Assembly (NCBI RefSeq): GCF_900113695.1
Contig: NZ_FOQH01000005.1
Span: 186,001 to 250,000 of the forward strand
Source: Albimonas pacifica
GTDB taxonomy: Bacteria; Pseudomonadota; Alphaproteobacteria; Rhodobacterales; Rhodobacteraceae
Direction of reading: 5' to 3'
Length of the DNA: 64,000 bases
This document shows positions 61,906 through 64,000 of this stretch, in pieces; the first letter of the stretch is position 1; every line of letters starts with the position of its first letter. The position numbers and the translations under genes are program-made. The notes under the pieces are model-generated. The model ran no database searches, was not told the origin of the DNA, and worked only from the letters and a program-made list of their open reading frames with translations.

Positions 61906-62799
61906 TCACATGCGGTCGTCGGGCGCGGCCTTCGGGCCCGGGACGGGCGCGGCCGCGGCCCTGTCCTCGGCCCGGATCTCGTCCCAGATCGCGTCCATCT
62001 CGGCGAGATCCGAGTCCTCCGGCCGCTTGCCCTTCGCGGCGAGCCGCCGCTCCACCTCCCGGAACCGGCGTTCGAACTTGGCGTTGGTGCGCCGGATCGC
62101 ATGTTCCGGCTCGACCTTGAGATGGCGGGCGAGGTCCGCCAGCACGAAGGCGAGGTCGCCGAACTCAGCCTCCACCTCGTCGGCGGTCAGCCGGTCGCGG
62201 GCCTCGGCGAGCTCGCCCGCCTCCTCGACCACCTTGGCGATGACGTCGGAGGCGTCGGGCCAGTCGAAGCCCACCCGCGCCGCCCGCGCCTGCAGCTTCA
62301 CCGCCCGCGTCAGCCCCGGCAGCCCCGTCGCCACCCCGTCGAGCGCCGAGGCCGCGGCCTCGACCTTTCCCTTCCCCGCCCGCTCGGCCGCCTTCATCCG
62401 CTCCCAGTCGCCGGGGCGCAGCTCGCGCACCACGCCGTCCTCGTCGCCGAAGACGTGGGGGTGGCGGCGGAGCATCTTGTCGGCGACGGCGCGGGCGACG
62501 TCGTCGAAATCGAACAGCCCCGCCTCCTGCGCCATCTGCGCGTGGTAGACGACCTGCAGCAGCAGGTCGCCGAGCTCGTCCTTCAGGTCGGCCATGTCGC
62601 CGCGCTCGATGGCGTCGGCGACCTCGTAGGCCTCTTCGACGGTATACTTGGCGATGGACGCGAAATCCTGGTCGCGGTCCCAGGGGCAGCCGTCGGGGGC
62701 GCGGAGGCGGCGCATGATCTCGCGCAGGCGGGGCAGGGCGCCGGAGGCATCGCGGACCAGCGCGTCGGAAGCCTCGCGGGAGGGGGCGTCGGTCATCAT
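61906..62799 (-). CDS. mazG: Nucleoside triphosphate pyrophosphohydrolase MazG
   Basis: Hydrolyses NTPs and dNTPs to the monophosphates, cleansing aberrant nucleotides; 297 aa with two MazG repeats. First: LREIMRRLRAPDGCPWDRDQDFASIAKYTVEEAYEVADAIERGDMADLKDELGDLLLQVVYHAQMAQE; second: VIAKVVEEAGELAEARD and VEAEFGDLAFVLADLARHL. The EExxE/ExxD metal motifs are present in both. Lies downstream of repeat copy 2. Confidence 0.95.
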   Translation of the reverse strand: MMTDAPSREASDALVRDASGALPRLREIMRRLRAPDGCPWDRDQDFASIAKYTVEEAYEVADAIERGDMADLKDELGDLLLQVVYHAQMAQEAGLFDFDDVARAVADKMLRRHPHVFGDEDGVVRELRPGDWERMKAAERAGKGKVEAAASALDGVATGLPGLTRAVKLQARAARVGFDWPDASDVIAKVVEEAGELAEARDRLTADEVEAEFGDLAFVLADLARHLKVEPEHAIRRTNAKFERRFREVERRLAAKGKRPEDSDLAEMDAIWDEIRAEDRAAAAPVPGPKAAPDDRM

Positions 62800-62877
62800 G
62801 CGTCTCCGTCAGGGGCGGTCCCGGCCGGCCTAGCGCGGAGCGGCCGGCGCGGGCAAGGCGGCGGATCGCGGCGGGGA

Positions 62878-63159
62878 GCGGTCTGCAGGCGCCCTGCGGG
62901 CGGGCTTGGCCGGGTCGCGACCGGGGGGACGGGGGGGCGAAGGGCGGGGAGGGAGGAGCCGCCGGCGGGCTCCGGACTCACCCAAGAACAAGACGCCCGC
63001 GCCTGTCCTCCGGATCCGTCCATCGCGTCCGATGCCTGAGCGACTCGCCCGGCCCCGTCAAGGACAAGCCCCCTTCGGGGGTCGCTTCGCGATCCTTGAC
63101 GGGGCCGGGCGAGTCGCTCTGATCGGCATCCGCGATGGACGGCTCCGGAGAACAGGCGC
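62878..63159 (-). repeat. Palindromic repeat element, copy 2 (282 bp, inverted relative to copy 1)
   Basis: Same architecture as 15495-15776 but on the other strand. The palindrome is 62999-63159; the perfect 27-bp inner arms are 63038-63064 and 63093-63119, with loop hairpin CCCCC TTC GGGGG. The tail is 62878-62998. Relative to copy 1 the arm changes from CCCCCTCCGG to CCCGGCCCCG are matched on the opposite arm, so pairing is kept. It lies between mazG and rplY, away from coding sequence. Identity unknown. Confidence 0.85.
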
Positions 63160-63231
63160 TCCCCGGGGGCGCGTGGGGCACGGGGGGCCCGGGGCGCGCG
63201 TCGCGCGAGAAGGCGGGGGCGCCGCGGGGGA

Positions 63232-63251
63232 GAGTTGACAGCTGTCAACTC
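63232..63251. promoter_or_regulatory. Perfect 20-bp palindrome with FNR-type half-sites
   Basis: GAGTTGACAGCTGTCAACTC is a perfect palindrome containing TTGAC-N4-GTCAA, the spacing of FNR/FnrL-family boxes. It lies in the 549-bp gap between mazG and rplY, 98 bp past the rplY stop and 433 bp upstream of mazG, so its target gene is unclear. Confidence 0.5.
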
Positions 63252-63286
63252 GCGGGCGCGCGGGCGTCGGGAAAGGGGGCGCCACG

Positions 63287-63318
63287 AAAAACGCCCGCTC
63301 CTGGAGAGAAGCGGGCGT
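63287..63318 (-). terminator. Intrinsic terminator of rplY
   Basis: ACGCCCGCT (63291-63299) pairs with AGCGGGCGT (63310-63318); on the minus strand a TTTTT run follows. It starts 31 bp past the rplY stop. Confidence 0.88.
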
Positions 63319-63348
63319 CGGGTCGCGTCGGCGGGAGGCCGGCGAGGA

Positions 63349-63975
63349 TCACTCCTCGGCGGGAGCCTCCTCGGCCGCATCCTCCTCGGCCGCCTCGGAG
63401 GCGCGCAGGCCCGAGGGAGCGGAGATGTTGGCCAGCACGAAGTCGCGGTCGCGGATCACCGGGGTCACGCCCTTGGGCAGCTCGACGTCGGAGATGTGGA
63501 TCACGTCGCCGAAGCTCTTGCCCGTCAGGTCGACGGTGATGTGATCGGGGATCGAACCCGCGACCACGTTCAGCTCGACCTCGGAGCGCACCACGGTCAG
63601 CACGCCGCCCTTCTTCAGGCCCGGCGAGGCCTCCTGGTTCACGAAGTCGACGTGAACGAAGAGGTTCACGCGGCTCTTCTCCGTCAGGCGCAGGAAGTCC
63701 ACGTGGGTCGGCAGGTCGCGGACCACGTCGCGCTGCACGGCGCGGCAGATCACGCGGTTGTCCTGGCCGTCCACCTTCACGTTGAACAGCGTGGACAGGA
63801 AGCGCCCGGCCTTGAGCCGCTTGAGCAGCTCGTTGTGCTTGACGTTGATCGTGACGGGATCGATCCCGCCGCCGTAGATCACGCCGGGAACCAGCCCCTC
63901 GCGCCGCGCGGAACGGGCAGCCCCTTTGCCCGTGCCGGAGCGGGCGGTGGCCTCGAGAACCGGAAGGTCGGCCAT
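63349..63975 (-). CDS. rplY: 50S ribosomal protein L25 (Ctc/TL5 type)
   Basis: 5S-rRNA-binding protein, 208 aa, the long form with a C-terminal beta domain. Starts [37 protein letters not shown], then [43 protein letters not shown] and the second domain [49 protein letters not shown]. An acidic tail ends it ([15 protein letters not shown]). Start 63975 is used; four codons earlier there is another ATG. Confidence 0.97.
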   Translation of the reverse strand: MADLPVLEATARSGTGKGAARSARREGLVPGVIYGGGIDPVTINVKHNELLKRLKAGRFLSTLFNVKVDGQDNRVICRAVQRDVVRDLPTHVDFLRLTEKSRVNLFVHVDFVNQEASPGLKKGGVLTVVRSEVELNVVAGSIPDHITVDLTGKSFGDVIHISDVELPKGVTPVIRDRDFVLANISAPSGLRASEAAEEDAAEEAPAEE

Positions 63976-64000
63976 CGTCGACTCCAATCATATATCTGGT

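Overview
The window looks like chromosomal DNA of a very GC-rich member of the Rhodobacterales (Alphaproteobacteria). Four things point there: an intact Rhodobacter-type gene transfer agent (GTA) cluster placed between mltG and cysE, the eno-ftsB-pdhABC block with a lipoyl domain on the PDH E1 beta subunit, the double-length dCTP deaminase, and the DUF1476 (ATPase zeta inhibitor) gene. Base composition is uniformly high in G+C, so long open frames antisense to real genes are common and were left out. The genus cannot be named from the sequence alone.

Layout. 0-1.4 kb (minus): ABC exporter permease (cut by the window edge), its ATPase and a Tat-signal protein, all with stop/start overlaps. 1.5-4.3 kb: alkaline phosphatase and dCTP deaminase. 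4.3-7.5 kb: tRNA-Pro(GGG), then purQ, purS, a DsbA-like protein and purC on the minus strand. 7.7-10.5 kb: DUF1476 protein, then a thiM-thiE-thiD salvage operon under a TPP riboswitch. 10.6-19.3 kb: RpiR-type regulator, globin, NarL-type response regulator, a lytic-transglycosylase-like lipoprotein, AEC transporter, hspQ, M19 dipeptidase, MFS transporter, msrQ. 19.5-24.4 kb (plus): rpiA, gor, hflK, hflC, DUF2065. 24.4-30.6 kb: a SARP-type regulator divergent from an M3 peptidase, then purM-purN. 30.6-34.1 kb (minus): a second KAS II-like enzyme with a MarR regulator, and rpsF-rpsR-rplI. 34.3-38.8 kb (plus): fabD-fabG-acpP-fabF-mltG.

39.0-54.0 kb (plus) is the GTA cluster: g1, terminase, portal, g3.5, prohead protease, capsid, a fiber-adaptor-like gene, connectors, tail terminator, tail tube, tail chaperones, tape measure, DUF2460, DUF2163, NlpC/P60 and the 1315-residue g15, plus a DUF2793 gene directly attached. 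Every frame is open, which suggests a maintained particle-producing system. cysE follows, as in other GTA-bearing Rhodobacterales.

55.0-64.0 kb (minus): pdhC, pdhB, pdhA, ftsB-like, a small tail-anchored protein, eno, a Fur-family regulator, mazG and rplY.

The least expected structure is a pair of 282-bp palindromic repeat elements (15495-15776 and, inverted, 62878-63159). Their hairpin arms differ between copies by paired, compensating changes. Other signals outside genes are a compact promoter-plus-terminator unit just upstream of the GTA, a strong hairpin right after the capsid gene, a two-copy operator-like repeat upstream of the second fabF, and perfect CRP-type and FNR-type palindromes near eno and rplY.
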